A stretch of 64,000 nt of DNA from Echinarachnius parma. Taxonomy: Eukaryota; Echinodermata; Echinoidea; Clypeasteroida; Echinarachniidae. Below the pieces are notes generated by a model. It saw only the letters and a program-made list of their open reading frames with translations, ran no database searches and had not been told where the DNA came from. The stretch lies in NCBI GenBank assembly GCA_037951105.1, contig JBAMJV010003340.1:186001-250000 (forward strand). The letters are read 5' to 3'. Every line of letters begins with the position of its first letter. The first letter of the stretch is position 1. The position numbers and the translations under genes were made by a program. This document shows, one piece after another, positions 31,423-43,150 of this stretch.

Positions 31423-33290
31423 CTGGGCCATGCAGTTGCCCCTTATCTCCAGTCTTAACATTCAAATTTACTACCCCTATCAAAAGTACTTTTAACTTTT
31501 AACTTGGAAAAAGTGCTAAAAATCATGAATCAAACTCAATCAACAAAATTTCTCAATTCCTTTCTATCATAAATTCAATTATCCATATTAAAGTTGATTG
31601 ATAGTGAATAATAAAAAAACTAAATTAATCATGATAACGATTCAACAAGTCCTGGTTTCCCCAAGAGACGTGACCTGAAGACAAAATCTTTTCCCAAGGA
31701 GAATCAACATAATTCAATCAGGATGCATGGCCAAGTTCAAAGCCTATAGATATATACTAGCTACATCACCAGTGGTCAGTCCCATGCCTTCAATCCTATG
31801 TGGTCACACTTGACGGGACTATATACATACCAGCTATGGTTAAACCTGTGTATAGTGACCATTGAAGGAAAACAAGAAAAATTGCCTACATGGACAGGTG
31901 GTGGGGACTATTTAACCTGTTGCTCACGAGAACCGGGTAGGCTATGTGCAAAGTCTATGTGGATTTCAGAATCTCCAAGAGAATGGGTTAAGCAGGCTCC
32001 ATTACGTTATTTTCTTTGCAAGGTGCTGCTATAGACAAGTGGCCACTATAAGACAGGTTGGACTGTATATAAGTCTCACATTCTCTGATCACCAAATTTA
32101 AATAAAATTCTTGTGTGACACGTGTTCAATGGTGCATTCCACATCCTACCTTTCTATATCTAGATCTATAACCCCCCAAAAAAAGAATATTTCCAAAACT
32201 CCTACAAGTATGGTATACATTTGCCTTGGCAACCCAAAGTCAAAGCACACTTTTGACATCACCCAGTTTAGTTACCATGGAAACCATGAATACATATGAT
32301 ATGAACATATCATCCACCTATCATCCTCTACGATTAGAGGGATATCTCCGGGCAATAGATTTGCCCCAGGGGGTGGAAAGAGGTCTCAAATCTTACACCA
32401 AAGGCATATCTATGATTTGTCCTTATAAGGGTAAAAACTGAATAAAGCTAAGGGGGGAAAAGTGTAGTAAAGTGATAAATCTTTGACACAGAAATACATT
32501 TCTTCATATTCAAGATATAGTCCTAGCTGTTTCAAAGAGATAACATACATTAAACTTATAATGTTGATAGATTTTATAATTATGTATAACAAATATTTTA
32601 GATAAATCAAAATGAGCAAAGATTTCCTTTATGTTTGAATTTTATAACAAATATTATTACAAATAACAAGATTAACACTCACTTATTAAGGTTAATTTCA
32701 AAGGGGAATAGATTATGACAGGAAAAGGAAACATTTTGCTGAAGAGCTTAAATAAAGACACTCATGATTAATGTTACATAAGATGTGATTCTGACATAAC
32801 AAAAATTAATTCCATATATTGTATACCATCTATGTTAAAATAATGAAAATAACGTATAGATTAATTCATATACGTTATCATTTAATCAGTAAAAGTACTG
32901 ATATTGAAATTGGTCCACATGAGTGGTAAGTTTTGATAATATATGTAAACATTTGATTTCTTATAAATCAATAAATCAGGGCTGTGCCCGTAGTTTTAGG
33001 AGTAGCAATCCAAATAATTGTTCAGCTGCTGTGAATAGCCATACTTAGTCCATATGTCCATCACTACAGGAAAATATAGTCTGTTTGATTATCAAAAATA
33101 CAATTATACAATAAAAAAAATGACCGCATGTATTATAAAGAAATATATATTACTTCTTGAATATTTATTCTTACACTTCGTATACACCCAGGTTGATAAG
33201 AATGAAAAACATCATAATTTTAATTTTATTTTCAAATGTATTGTTCTTCCTATTTTGCAGTTCACAAAAACAATGCCCCCACAAAACGGT
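31423..33290. other. Long AT-rich stretch without recognised gene
   Basis: Apart from the R micro-element at 31912-31991, nothing coding or repeated is evident. Frames at 31798-32034, 32111-32299, 32226-32441 and 32410-32619 lack motifs and start contexts. Confidence 0.4.
31912..31991 (-). mobile_element. TTAA micro-element R
   Basis: TTAACCTGTTGCTCACGAGA, CCGGGTAGGCTATGTGCAAA, GTCTATGTGGATTTCAGAAT, then GAGAATGGGTTAA. TTAA at both ends, 80 bp long. Confidence 0.75.
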
Positions 33291-33294
33291 GGTG

Positions 33295-33328
33295 ATTAAT
33301 TAATTAATTAATTAATTAATTAATTAAT
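33295..33328. repeat. (ATTA)n microsatellite
   Basis: About eight uninterrupted TTAA/ATTA units. Confidence 0.95.
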
Positions 33329-33479
33329 ACAAATTGCTCAAATTAAAGCCAATAAAATTATACAAATTTAGACTGAGCGAGCCCTCATACAATCAGGTTC
33401 TTAACATGAACAAATGAAAACGGCAAAACGTGAAGGAAAGAGGTCATCGTTCTTTTGGGTCGCATTTGAGAGGAAAGCC

Positions 33480-34440
33480 AGGAAATGAGATGATATGGTC
33501 AGCTAGCTCTGAGTGGATGGACTCAAGGTAAGACCTTGGGTCAAGGTGTCCTGACCAAACAGGACATAGATACGAAGAACTCAACCAGTAATCACAAGAA
33601 ATTTACTTAACCTGTTGCTTACGGGAACCAGATGGGCTGTGTACAAAGTCTATGGAGATTACAGAATCGCAAAGGAACTAGGTTAACCCCTTGACCACGG
33701 GAACCGAGTGGGTTGTGTACAAAGTCTATGGGGATTTAATAAACTCGTAGGGAACGGGTTAAGTATGTAGCTTTGGAGTAAAAGCTAGCTGTTTTCTAAT
33801 AGCTAGTGAAATTCTCAAATAGAAAAAAGTATGAAGCAAATTGGCATAAGCTCTGTTCAGATATCTTCTTGTGTTACTGTCTAATGTTTAGAACTTAAAA
33901 ACAAGGGAAATGTGGTGACATGGTCAGCTAGCTCTGAGTGGACTCAAGGCAAGACCATGGGTCAAGGTGTCCTGACCAAAAAGGACATTGTTTTTACTGG
34001 TGGTTAGTAAGCAGGGTACGACAAGAAAAGGAAATGAGGTCGGACATGGTCAGATTGCAGTCAGTGGACTTGAGGTACTATAGGCCCTTGGGTCAAGGTG
34101 TCCTGACCAAACAGGGCAGATATGATGACAAAATCAATGAGTAATCACACAATGATTTGGAAGTATGTACAATTAAAAATGTGTAAGTTTTATCTTCAGA
34201 TTCCTATTCAAATTCTGAGTGTACAAAATGTAAAAAACCTTTGCTCTTTAACCTGCATGCTAAAACATACATAATGTGCGAAACCTCTTTATTTTAACTT
34301 CTGATTAGTATTACAACAAAAGGAAATGAGGTCGGGCATGGTCAGCTAGCAGTCAGTGGACTTGAGGACACTACAAGGTCTTGGGTCAAGGTGTCCTGAC
34401 CAAACAGGAAAGATATGACCAACCCAACCAGCAACCAGTG
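33480..34440 (+). repeat. Tandem array 'GGTCAAGGTGTCCTGACC', 4 copies
   Basis: AGGAAATGAGGT...CATGGTCAGCTAGC...AGTGGACT...CTTGGGTCAAGGTGTCCTGACCAAA recurs near 33481, 33905, 34028 and 34319. The first interval is enlarged by two R micro-elements (33607-33762). Confidence 0.8.
33607..33762 (-). mobile_element. Two R micro-elements sharing one TTAA
   Basis: Copy i (33607-33686) begins TTAACCTGTTGCTTACGGGA and ends AACTAGGTTAA. Copy j (33683-33762) begins TTAACCCCTTGACCACGGGA and ends GGGAACGGGTTAA. The TTAA at 33683-33686 belongs to both. Both carry GTGTACAAAGTCTATGG in the middle. Confidence 0.8.
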
Positions 34441-35164
34441 AGGTCCACTACATTCAGAGCCAATACAGTAGTTGGACTATTGAGAATGAGAAACTGAGCC
34501 AAAGATATCAAATATTTTAAATGAATCTAAAAAAGTATCTAGCTGTTTGGACTTATGGTGGAGGTGGTTGGGTATCCCCCATTCAAAGCTACTTATATAG
34601 TCATTCAACCTCTGATAAACTAGTCTAATTTATCAATTGATCCTTATAAAAAATGAATATATTAACAAAAAAAGGAAATTTGAATGTATGCACCTAGGTT
34701 ATGAAATAGTTTGGTATCTGGCCTAGCATATGGCTTCACATTTATCATGCAGCTAAAACTTACAAGGTCTTGGCCTAAAGATGAAGGATAGTTCAGGTCT
34801 AGTACTTCCCAAGGCCTAGTCCACCCAAGGCCCAACGAAGGAAGGATGTGCGTGAAATCCAACTAATCTTGGAAACTCATTCATGGGCATACAGGTAGAT
34901 TACTGTATAAACGATTTTAGAACCTATCTATCTCTTTCAATTCATCTATCACTCACCCAACGTTCACATATTCTTGGCCTACAGAATAAGGATGCAGGAT
35001 ATTTCAGGTCAAGTATTTCCCAAGGTCTAGTGGACCCAAGGCCCACAGAAGGAAGGATGTGCGTAAAAGCCAAGTAATCTTGGAAATGCATTCATGGGCA
35101 TACAGGTAGATTACTGTATGAACAGTGCATGTATCCAGTCTTCCCACCTCTCTGATGTATCTAT

Positions 35165-35654
35165 CCTCGCGTTAACACACAAAATTTTAAGCCCTTAATC
35201 ATGACTAAAGAATCAGCAGCTGACTATAGAATCAGCTTCTCATTAAAAATTTGTGTGTCTGAACGCTTACTAACGAAACGACGTATCGCTAGTGATGACT
35301 AACGAAACGCGGGTTTTATCGTCGTTTCGTACGAGAGCTGACTATAGAATCACGCCGATTCCGTGTGTGAACGAGGATTTCTCGCTTAATCATGGTTAGC
35401 TATACGACTCGTAACTAACTGGGCATGGCTTAACTCGAACGTTCGCGCACACAGGGCCCTAGGGGGGCCCTAGGGAGACCTGGTGTTCGATGCACCTGGA
35501 AGCCACCTGGAAAACAGCTGTTGTGCGATCTATGCTCTGTGTATGTGAACGTAGAGCAGGTTTGATTTAATCATCACTAACGAAACGTCGTATCATTAGT
35601 GATGATTCTATAGTCATGATTAAGGGATGAAAATGTTTGTGTGTGAACACAGGG
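35165..35654. mobile_element. Inverted-repeat transposon, 490 bp
   Basis: Left end CCTCGCGTTAACACACAAAA, then TTTTAAGCCCTTAATCATGA; right end TCATGATTAAGGGATGAAAA, then TGTTTGTGTGTGAACACAGG. Together about 42 bp of imperfect inverted repeat. Inner parts repeat TGACTATAGAATCA and ACGAAACG(A/T)CGTATC(G/A)(C/T)TAGTGATGA in both orientations, and a GGGCCCTAGG pair lies at the centre. It splits a 210-bp array unit at TATCTAT|TATCTC, consistent with a short duplication (TAT). No coding capacity; superfamily not assigned. Confidence 0.8.
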
Positions 35655-35928
35655 TATCTCTCAATTCATCTATCACTCACCCAACGTGCACACGTTCTTG
35701 GCCTACAGAATAAGGATGCAGGATATTTCAGGTCTAGTACTTCCCAAGGCCTAGTCCAACCAAGGCATAATGAAGGGTGTGCATAAAAACCACATAATAT
35801 CTAAATGTCATGGGCAAACATTTACGTTACTGTATATATAAAACAGTTTAGAACCATATCTATTTCTTCCAATTCATCTGTCACTCACATAACGTTCACA
35901 TATTATTGGCCTACGGAATAAGGATGCA

Positions 35929-36138
35929 GGGGCTTGTTTTATGATAGGGTCTTAGCTATATACGTTGTCTGGAGCGGAGCTAGGGTGCAATATTATCTCC
36001 GCGTTTTACATTTTCCACAGAGCGTCGATAGCCGTTGGAAATTCAAAAGCTTTAGGGTCTGAACGTGGAGGTAATTGCACCCTATAGCTCCGGTCCAGTC
36101 AACGTACATAGCCAAGACCCTTTCATGAAACGGGCCCC
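35929..36138. mobile_element. Palindromic MITE 'GGGGCTTGTTTTATGA', 210 bp
   Basis: Left GGGGCTTGTTTTATGATAGG then GTCTTAGCTATATACGTTG; right GTCAACGTACATAGCCAAGA then CCCTTTCATGAAACGGGCCCC. The inner CTAGGGTGCAATA / ACCCTATAGCTCCGG also pairs. It lies inside an array unit. Confidence 0.85.
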
Positions 36139-36317
36139 AGGATTTGTACAGGTCTGCTACTTCCCACAGCCCAGTGAATGAAGGACGTGTGAAAACAAGA
36201 TTCCCTAAAATTGTGAGTCAATACTCTACTAGAATACTCTTATTTTAGCAAGAAAATGGAACTAATAACAGAAAAAGAAAATACATCACATAATGTACAG
36301 GGAGAGGAGTTCTAACA

Positions 36318-36672
36318 CAGGGCTCAAAACTAGCGCATGCCCTATTGCCCAATTGCAAGTAAAACATGTCGGGTAAGTAAAATTTCATAAATGGTCACAC
36401 TTGGTTTCCCGATCGGGCAAGTAACATATATCTGTTCAACTATGAGAGAAAAGTAATAATATTCCTAATGTGTAAATTTCTCTACAAACAAGAGAGATAT
36501 AATTTGCCAAGCAGATATAGAGCTACCTAGCAGAATTGATTTGTCTTTTTTGTTCGCATTATTTTTATGGTGAAGTAAATTATTTTCTGTTCGGGTTACA
36601 AGTAAAATTTGATCATCACTGATTTTGCTTGCCTGAACAGGCAAGTGGAAAGAAAAGTTAGTGTAGAGGCTT
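36318..36672 (+). mobile_element. Dispersed element 'GGGCTC...GGGCAAGTAA', copy 1
   Basis: CAGGGCTCAAAACTAGCGCA, TGTCGGGTAAGTAAAATTTC, ATCGGGCAAGTAACATATAT and GTTCAACTATGAGAG match the inverted copy at 49680-49819. The right end GGCAAGTGGAAAG...GTGTAGAGGCTT is a loose inverse of the left end. No coding. Confidence 0.65.
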
Positions 36673-36839
36673 GAATGAACATTACATATTATGCATGCAG
36701 TGTGGAAATGTTATGGTACATACTGATTGGAACAGGAAGCGAGGGATTGGTCGGAAGTTTCAACAACTTCCCTTTAGGATGTTTGGATAATCTACCTGGG
36801 TTTGGCCAATCAGTCAGTCAGTCAGTCAACATGGAACCT

Positions 36840-37500
36840 GCAATTTGCTGGACATTGAGTGACAGTGGGCGGGACACACCTCTTGCTAAATTGTTTGGTT
36901 TGATCCGGATCATTTGGCAAGGGGGCTTAAGGCTGCACCCCCCCACCACCCCCCCCCCCCCCCCCCCCCACCCAAACAAACAAAAACACACAAATAAACA
37001 CAAAGAAGTGTACAGTACATAAAATGAAATATGTTAGGCATTGGGATGATTGAGTGATAGTGGGGGAACACGCTTCTTGCTAAGTTCAAGTTGTTTAGTC
37101 TGATCAGGAACCTAACATAAGAAGCCGGGGGCTTGGATTGGAGACTGCACCCCTCCACTCCTAACTTGCCCATCCCCACTCATACATGCAGTAAAATTGA
37201 TTGGACAGTGAATGACATCAAGAGGCACACGTCAGGAGTGTAGCTGTATAGGTATATGAGGAGAGGGGTCTTGGTGGCTGAACCCCCCCCCCCCTTCTCC
37301 AGTCTACATGTACACACACACAAACACACACACATAAACACATACAGAGTTCAAAAAGGTAACATGCCAATCCAGAGAGTTAAGGTAACATGTCAAACAT
37401 ACAATGACAGTATAATGGTTTGGACATTGAGTGACATTGGATAGGAGACACCTCTTGAAGTTAAATTTAAGTTGTTAATCGGATCAGAAGCCTAGCCATA
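36840..37500 (+). repeat. Tandem array, unit about 150-220 bp, with poly-C and (CA)n
   Basis: TTGGACATTGAGTGACA.TGG...GACACACCTCTTGCTAA and GGCTGCACCCC recur near 36848, 37051, 37204 (partial) and 37425. A poly-C run (about 36935-36969), a shorter one (37284-37294) and a (CA)n tract (37312-37342) lie within it. Proline- or glycine-rich frames here are compositional. Confidence 0.7.
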
Positions 37501-37941
37501 ATAAGCAAGTATCTTTTGGGATACCTTCACCTATCTACAAAACTATGGAAATTAGTCAACAATGGCAGTTTGAATTATTTTCACAGCTGTATGAAATTTG
37601 TTTGATGTTCTTCCATATTTGTTTGCCTCTACTCCATATACAGTATATTTAACATATCTGTACTCTTGTGGTTTGCAACATCTTCACCTTCTTGAATCTA
37701 ATTATCATATTCATGCTAGAAAGTATCCCCCAAATACTTTCGAATTCACCATTAAATATTTCAATTATACAATAACTCTAACCTCTTATTTTAAGGGGAC
37801 CCCGTCATTTTCTTGATGGATCTAATCAGAATCATATCCATCTTTGTAATTATCTATTCTCAATGTTCTCAGATTCACTCCGTATATAAATTATTGAAAT
37901 TAAATGTTATGGTTATAAATCTTTGTTGGTTCAAGAAAATA

Positions 37942-38358
37942 TGTGACCTTACACCACAAAACGACCAATAAGTCGGTAAAAATGATTTTGCTGATTTTCA
38001 TATAACATTAAAATAAAAGTCGTTACCTTTAAAATGGTACATAATTTGTCATATTTGGACTAAGCAAACCCTTTCAAAATGAATACCAAAGATATGGAAT
38101 ATGGCTGAAGCATTTTTCAAATAAGGGAGAAACGGGCCGCTTAAAAAATCAGTGTCTATTCAAGCGTTGTAATAAGTTTATTAAATGAAAAATTAATATT
38201 TTAACATGCTTTCCGAAGCTCAAAATTTCCCAGAAGGTAGATATTCAAGAAATACCAAAATCCTTAATCTCATATTTTGAACAAAATTTGACTACTTTAG
38301 CTAATAGGAGATAAACTACCACAGCAACATAACGGTCGTTTTGTGGTGTAAGGTCACA
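37942..38358 (+). mobile_element. TA-type MITE 'TGTGACCTTACACCAC', copy J1
   Basis: Inverted ends TGTGACCTTACACCACAAAA / TTTTGTGGTGTAAGGTCACA, flanked by TA on both sides (37940-37941 and 38359-38360). 417 bp, no coding. The second copy at 39535-40409 is in the opposite orientation and carries another element inside. Confidence 0.9.
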
Positions 38359-38359
38359 T

Positions 38360-38800
38360 ATTAACAATGAAGCGATAGTTGCCACAGAGTAAATGTCTTG
38401 GAACCTCTTGACTATATTTGCCTGAATCTTTAATGCATTTAACATTTAACTGGTATCTTATTTCATGAAACCCTCATATCCTGTTAAATATAATCATAAC
38501 CATATCCATCTCTGTCATGCTCCGTAACCATCATCTTTCTCAAATTCCCTCCTAATATTCAACTGAAAGATGAGGTTATCAAAATAGCCCTCCTGGAAGT
38601 ATTGAAGTCCAATAAATCAGCACGATGTGAGGGGAATATATTGGACATATATAATTATGCTGTGGCATAGTCAAGGATAAACATAGACAAGGAGAGCCAC
38701 GGGGTAGAGGAACAGACCCTTTTGAAGTGGGGGTGGGGCTTTTCCAACAAATAAAATGGTATTATGTATTTATTTACTTTTCAACATAGAGGGAGGGGAC
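38360..38800. other. No recognised gene
   Basis: AT-rich stretch between elements. Confidence 0.4.
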
Positions 38801-38895
38801 AGTGACGGGAACGAACATTCTCACTTCGGGGGAGGGGGATGGGGGGGGGGGGCAAACTGCCCCCTCTCCTCCCCCGGGCCCCCCTAGTGGCTCGC
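38800..38895 (-). mobile_element. CACTAGGGG-type fragment with G/C tracts
   Basis: GGGGGAGGGGGATGGGGGG, then CAAACTGCCCCCTCTCCTC and CCCCCTAGTGGCTCGCATT. Grouped with the CAGTGGC fragments by its GCCACTAGGGGG end on the minus strand; a weak assignment. Confidence 0.3.
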
Positions 38896-39319
38896 ATTAC
38901 ACTATAAAGTCAAAGTCGCTATATACTACATGTAAGTGTATATACAGTTGCTTGCTTTAATAAGCATGGGCCTCCTTCCATAATTATATCACTTGCTCAT
39001 AAATTTCTGAAATGAGAAAGGATCAAGAATGTGCATTGGTTTGACTACATGACTGAGCATAATTTGTTCATGTTCTGAATGTATGATTATAACGTTTGAC
39101 CTGTAAATCTTAAATCCAAGACAGAGAAATGCCTAAACATGAACCCTTTTAGTATAACTGTTCCCCCCCCCCCCCCCCCCAAATATTTTGGCTGGAATCT
39201 ATGGAGTATGCATATTATGCCAAAATCAAATTGCCTTGATTAGGTTTATCCATTGGAGACATTGGAGACAGATTTTGGTATGTTAAGCTAGCAGATGAAA
39301 TGCTTCCATCAAATTATTT

Positions 39320-39532
39320 GCAGAGATAAACACTAATTAGGTAGATGGTAATCGAGCCATGTAGTCATCGCACCAATAGACCGTTACACATTCAGCCATT
39401 AACCTTTGAAGACGGCAATAATGAAGTTACCAAACAGGGCACCGCACCAGGCCCAATTCTCAATGTCACAATTCCTCTTCGCTAGTCTAGACTCTGGACG
39501 GTAACATGGTGAAACTAATGTATATTCTGCTA
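39320..39532 (+). repeat. Segmental duplication, copy 1 (J2 insertion follows)
   Basis: TGCAGAGATAAACACTAATT, AGGTAGATGGTAAT and TTAACCTTTGAAGACGGCAA align with 40867-41095. Copy 1 is broken at TTCTGCTATA by element J2 and resumes after 40411 (TGTTCCGCACAGTCAGTTCC, ACATTATTGAC). Copy 2 is continuous, so it is an empty-site reference. Confidence 0.8.
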
Positions 39533-39534
39533 TA

Positions 39535-40409
39535 TGTGACCTTACGCCACAAAACGACCGTTATGTCGCTGTGGTAGTTTCTCTTTTATTAGCTAAAATA
39601 GTCAAAAATTTGTTCAAAATATGAGATTTAGAATTTTTGTATTTCCTGAATAAGCATATCTTAAAGGGTACCACCACCCAAAAATAATATTCTCATTATA
39701 GAAAGGTACCATCTTTAGTATTCCATTCCTTCAACAAGTTCACAAAAATATGTTTTCAGAAAAAAAATATATAATTGGAAAACGCATCACCATTCTCAAC
39801 CATGCGTTCATGCGGTCTGAATTGCGTAGACTATATGCGTGCAGAGCCAGAGCGCACTGTGCAGAGCGAATGAATCATCCGGGAATCTATTGACGTACGC
39901 GTGAAAGCATTGGCGCACTCGCAAATGCTTGGCCCGTATGGAACCAGGAAATAGCAGTGGTTCCGTAAGTGGTGGAAATGAATTGCTTTGTTTATGAATT
40001 ACACAACCCTTTGCAAAATGTTGGGTATCTATTTGATATCACAAAACGGTACCAAAACATATAATAATGTGTTGTCCTTTGCCTGGTGGTCCCCTTTAAT
40101 CTACCTGCTGGGAAATTTTGAGCGTCAGAAATCATGTTCAAATATTCATTTTTTATTTAATAAATGTGATCTTATTACAGCCCACGAATAGACACAGATC
40201 TTCAAAAAAACGGCCTGTTACTCCCTTATTTTAAACATGCATCAGCCATATTCCATATCTTTGGCATTCATTTTGAAAGGGTTTGCTTAGTCCAAATATG
40301 ACAAATTATATACCATTTTAACAGTAATCGCTTCTATTTTAATGTTATATTAAAATCAGTAAAATCAGTTTTCCCCGACTTATTGGTCGTTTTGTGGTGT
40401 AAGGTCACA
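39535..40409 (-). mobile_element. TA-type MITE copy J2 with nested G1
   Basis: Ends TGTGACCTTACGCCACAAAA / TTTTGTGGTGTAAGGTCACA with TA at 39533-39534 and 40410-40411. After removing the TTAA-type element inside, about 440 bp remain, colinear with the reverse of J1 (CCATATCTTTGGCATTCATT, GACTTATTGGTCGTTTTGTG). Confidence 0.9.
39661..40099 (+). mobile_element. TTAA-type MITE family G, copy G1, nested in J2
   Basis: TTAAAGGGTACCACCACCC at the left and GCCTGGTGGTCCCCTTTAA at the right. The TTAA ends and AGGG termini fit the Kolobok/T2 pattern. The body has a CpG-rich centre (TCTATTGACGTACGCGTGAA). By eye only about six differences separate it from the inverted copy at 60499-60936 over some 430 bp, so the family moved recently. 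The 67-codon frame at 39988-40191 is shared by both copies and runs into flanking DNA, so it is not a gene. Confidence 0.9.
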
Positions 40410-40411
40410 TA

Positions 40412-40866
40412 TGTTCCGCACAGTCAGTTCCACATTATTGACCTCATGCCCCCCACCCGCCCCTGCCCCTCCCATTTTTTCACTAATAAACTGGTAACTT
40501 TCTTACTTTCAAGACAAGAAGCATCGTTTTCTATCCAACTTCAGCAAGACAAATCTTCGTATTGACTTAATTAACAAACAAGTTATTTAGAATATAGTCT
40601 TGAAACATATCCATAAAAGGCTACAAAATTGTCTTTATAATACTACTCCGTGTTTTTAAAGGTCTAACACTTCCCCAACATCTAGAGTAAGCGCGACTAC
40701 TCTGCAAGTAGGATCTATAGAGAAGGCTGCATGATCTGAATTACCAACGGGGAAGAATCGGGTGAACACATTTGTCTGTGATCTTGCGATCGATCACTGG
40801 GCATATATATGCGCCCTCAACGGACTTTAACTAAGCTATAGCAGAGGAAATGAGTTATACAAGTAT
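40412..40866. other. No recognised gene; resumed duplication copy 1
   Basis: The first ~40 bp continue the duplicated segment interrupted by J2; the rest is unassigned. Confidence 0.4.
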
Positions 40867-41095
40867 TTGCAGAGATAAACACTAATTAGGTGGATGGTAA
40901 TTGAGACATGCAGTCAACGCACCAGTAGACCATTGCGAATTTGGCCATTAACCTTTGAAGACGGCAATTATGAAGTTCGCAAACTGGGCACCAGGCCCAA
41001 CTTTCAATGTCAGAATTCCTCCTAGAGCAAGTCTAGACTGACATAAATGTATCTTCCGCTACATGTTTACACATAAGTTCACATTATTGACTTTA
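40867..41095 (+). repeat. Segmental duplication, copy 2 (empty J2 site)
   Basis: Same order as 39320-39532 but continuous through TCTTCCGCTACATGTTTACA and TTCACATTATTGAC where copy 1 carries J2. Confidence 0.8.
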
Positions 41096-41479
41096 TGTCG
41101 AAAAAGTGATTTTTTTTCTCCACAAATAAGACTTGCAAAGTTCTCTCCTCCAAACATCCATACTTCATGATTCCTGTAACCAATAAGTTCTTCTTACTTA
41201 CAAGTAATTTCACCTGTTCAGGATTGTGCTGGATATACATGATCTGGAGTCTTTGGACATACCAAAATCAAACAAACAAAATCATCACCAATTATGTAAT
41301 TATGTGATTAAATTAAATGAATGGTTAAAATGGAAAAACAGAAGACTTACTTAAGCTATATATGCAAAAGATACTGACTATAATATTGGGGTTTTGTAAT
41401 TGTTTTTTATTTTACAATACAAGTATGTAATCAGAAATAAATACATATACGGTAGATGAATTTCTTATACATGTAATCT

Positions 41480-42110
41480 GGTCTGAACAAGAACTATTCA
41501 AGTGCAGATTAGACACGGTTCCTCTTAAAAATGTTATGCCCAGTACACAACCCGAATAAGATTTTTGTTTATTGACAAACCATCATATTTGTTTTCAATC
41601 AAAACAAACAAGAACTATTCAAGAGCTCATTTCAAAAGACTTCAAAGACTTTATTGTAGAAAAGAGGTACAGTACATGTTTGCAAAATGACAGAGCTTGA
41701 ATAGGATTTCTATGTACTGAATAATAATTGTACAATTTCCCAATACAGATAAAAGAGTTACTGTTCGAGTGCTCATTTCAAAAGACTTTGTTTGAAAAAC
41801 TACATGCGAAATGACAGAACTTGAATAGGATTTAGCTGTTTTACTGATTAATAATTGTACTACTTCCCAATACAGATCAAAGAGTTACTGTTCAATTGCT
41901 CATTTTAAAAGACTGTTTGAAAAAAAAATGCAAAATGACAGAACTTGAAAAGGATTTCTGTTTACTGATTAATAATTGTATTTTTCTGAATACAGATCAA
42001 AGAGTTACTGTTTGCGTGCTCATTTTCAAAAGACTTGAAATAGTTACTTTTGAAAAGAGCGAAGGACAGTATCTAATAGACTGAAAAGGATTTCTGTTTA
42101 CTTAATGAAG
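41480..42110 (+). repeat. Tandem array, unit about 120-140 bp, 5 copies
   Basis: CAATACAGATCAAAGAGTTA then CTGTTC, GCTCATTT.AAAAGACT and AATGACAGAACTTGAA.AGGA recur near 41490, 41615, 41755, 41882 and 42002. Confidence 0.8.
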
Positions 42111-43150
42111 CTCACGCCCATCCAAAAAGAGGGTCAGTGTAAACAAACAAGCGGCTGCATTAAAAGAGGAAGCTTTTGATCATACTCAGTCAAAAGGGAA
42201 GTTAATTCATGAATTATTTGATCTACCCAGGCACCATGTAGAACATGGTCACATGGAATGCAATCTTGGAAAATGACATACCATCCATCAATCCAGATTT
42301 GAATGTAAATATCAGATGACTTTGATGATCGTAGACTGTCTATAGATACTCCAATTATAAAGAGCCCTGCTTTGAGCAAATCAATAATTGCATATTTGTG
42401 GGCTAGATGTAGATTGAGATCAAGACAAAAATCAAGATTCCTCCAGTTTTAGTGACCCAAGCCCTGAATCTGGTGGGCTCAAAACATTTGAAAAACATTT
42501 GAAAGTCACTTATTCCATTTTCCATAGACCCTGGCTAGTCAGAGTATTTTGGGGACCAGTCGTGGATAGGTTAATAGCACCACAAGTTAGCAGGGGTTAT
42601 GGGAAGCAGAGGGGAACACAACTGGGTACATATTAACTCTAAGGAGTTCTCTCTCAGTAGGGTGCAAGTTTGGTTAAAGGTTAACATACTCAAACAGAGG
42701 TTAACATGTATACTCAAACAATTTCATTAAAGGTAAATATGATATCCGGTTGTTTATATTGAATATACAAACATTTTATCATATTCAAGAATACATCTTG
42801 CACTTGAAAAGATTGACTTTTACCAAATGATGAGAATAATTATAGTGAATGCCCTCAGTATAAATACACACAGACAATTACTCATAAGGCAGCTCGAGAT
42901 CTCACAATGAACTTTTAATACAAGTGCATTTCATTAGATAACATCTGAACTTGCTCACGACTATATGATCCGTTATATTGTCCTCTCTCTTTTGCTCAAA
43001 TCCATCGCAGATTTGACGATAACGAATAAAAGCGACTCGCGTGCCGCCAAACACATATGGTACTGCTATTTGAGGAAGCATCAAATTTACTTGTCCCGAT
43101 TACCCTTGGAAGGACAGAGCCACATGGTGCAGCTCTTTATCCGAGCGATT
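42111..43150. other. No recognised gene
   Basis: Frames at 42134-42379 (minus), 42902-43084 (minus) and 42965-43156 (plus) show no motif. A partial R micro-element lies at about 42510-42574. Confidence 0.4.
42510..42574 (-). mobile_element. TTAA micro-element R, degenerate
   Basis: TTTTCCATAGACCCTGGCTA, GTATTTTGGGGACCAGTCGT and GGATAGGTTAA match the inverse of the 43.8 and 45.1 kb copies. The left end is eroded. Confidence 0.55.

Larger units (their letters stand above)
34760..36190 (+). repeat. Tandem array 'TTGGCCTACAGAATAAGG', unit about 210 bp
   Basis: TTCTTGGCCTACAGAATAAG with GATGCAGGATATTTCAGGTC, CTTCCCAAGGC and CAATTCATCTATCACTCACC recurs near 34764, 34974, 35698 and 35907. Two transposons interrupt it (35165-35654 and 35929-36138). 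Confidence 0.85.

Noticed and set aside
39988..40191. Shared peptide 'MFMNYTTLCKMLGIYLISQN' here and at 60422-60610
   Set aside because: The sharing is due to two copies of MITE family G; the frames run out into unrelated flanks.
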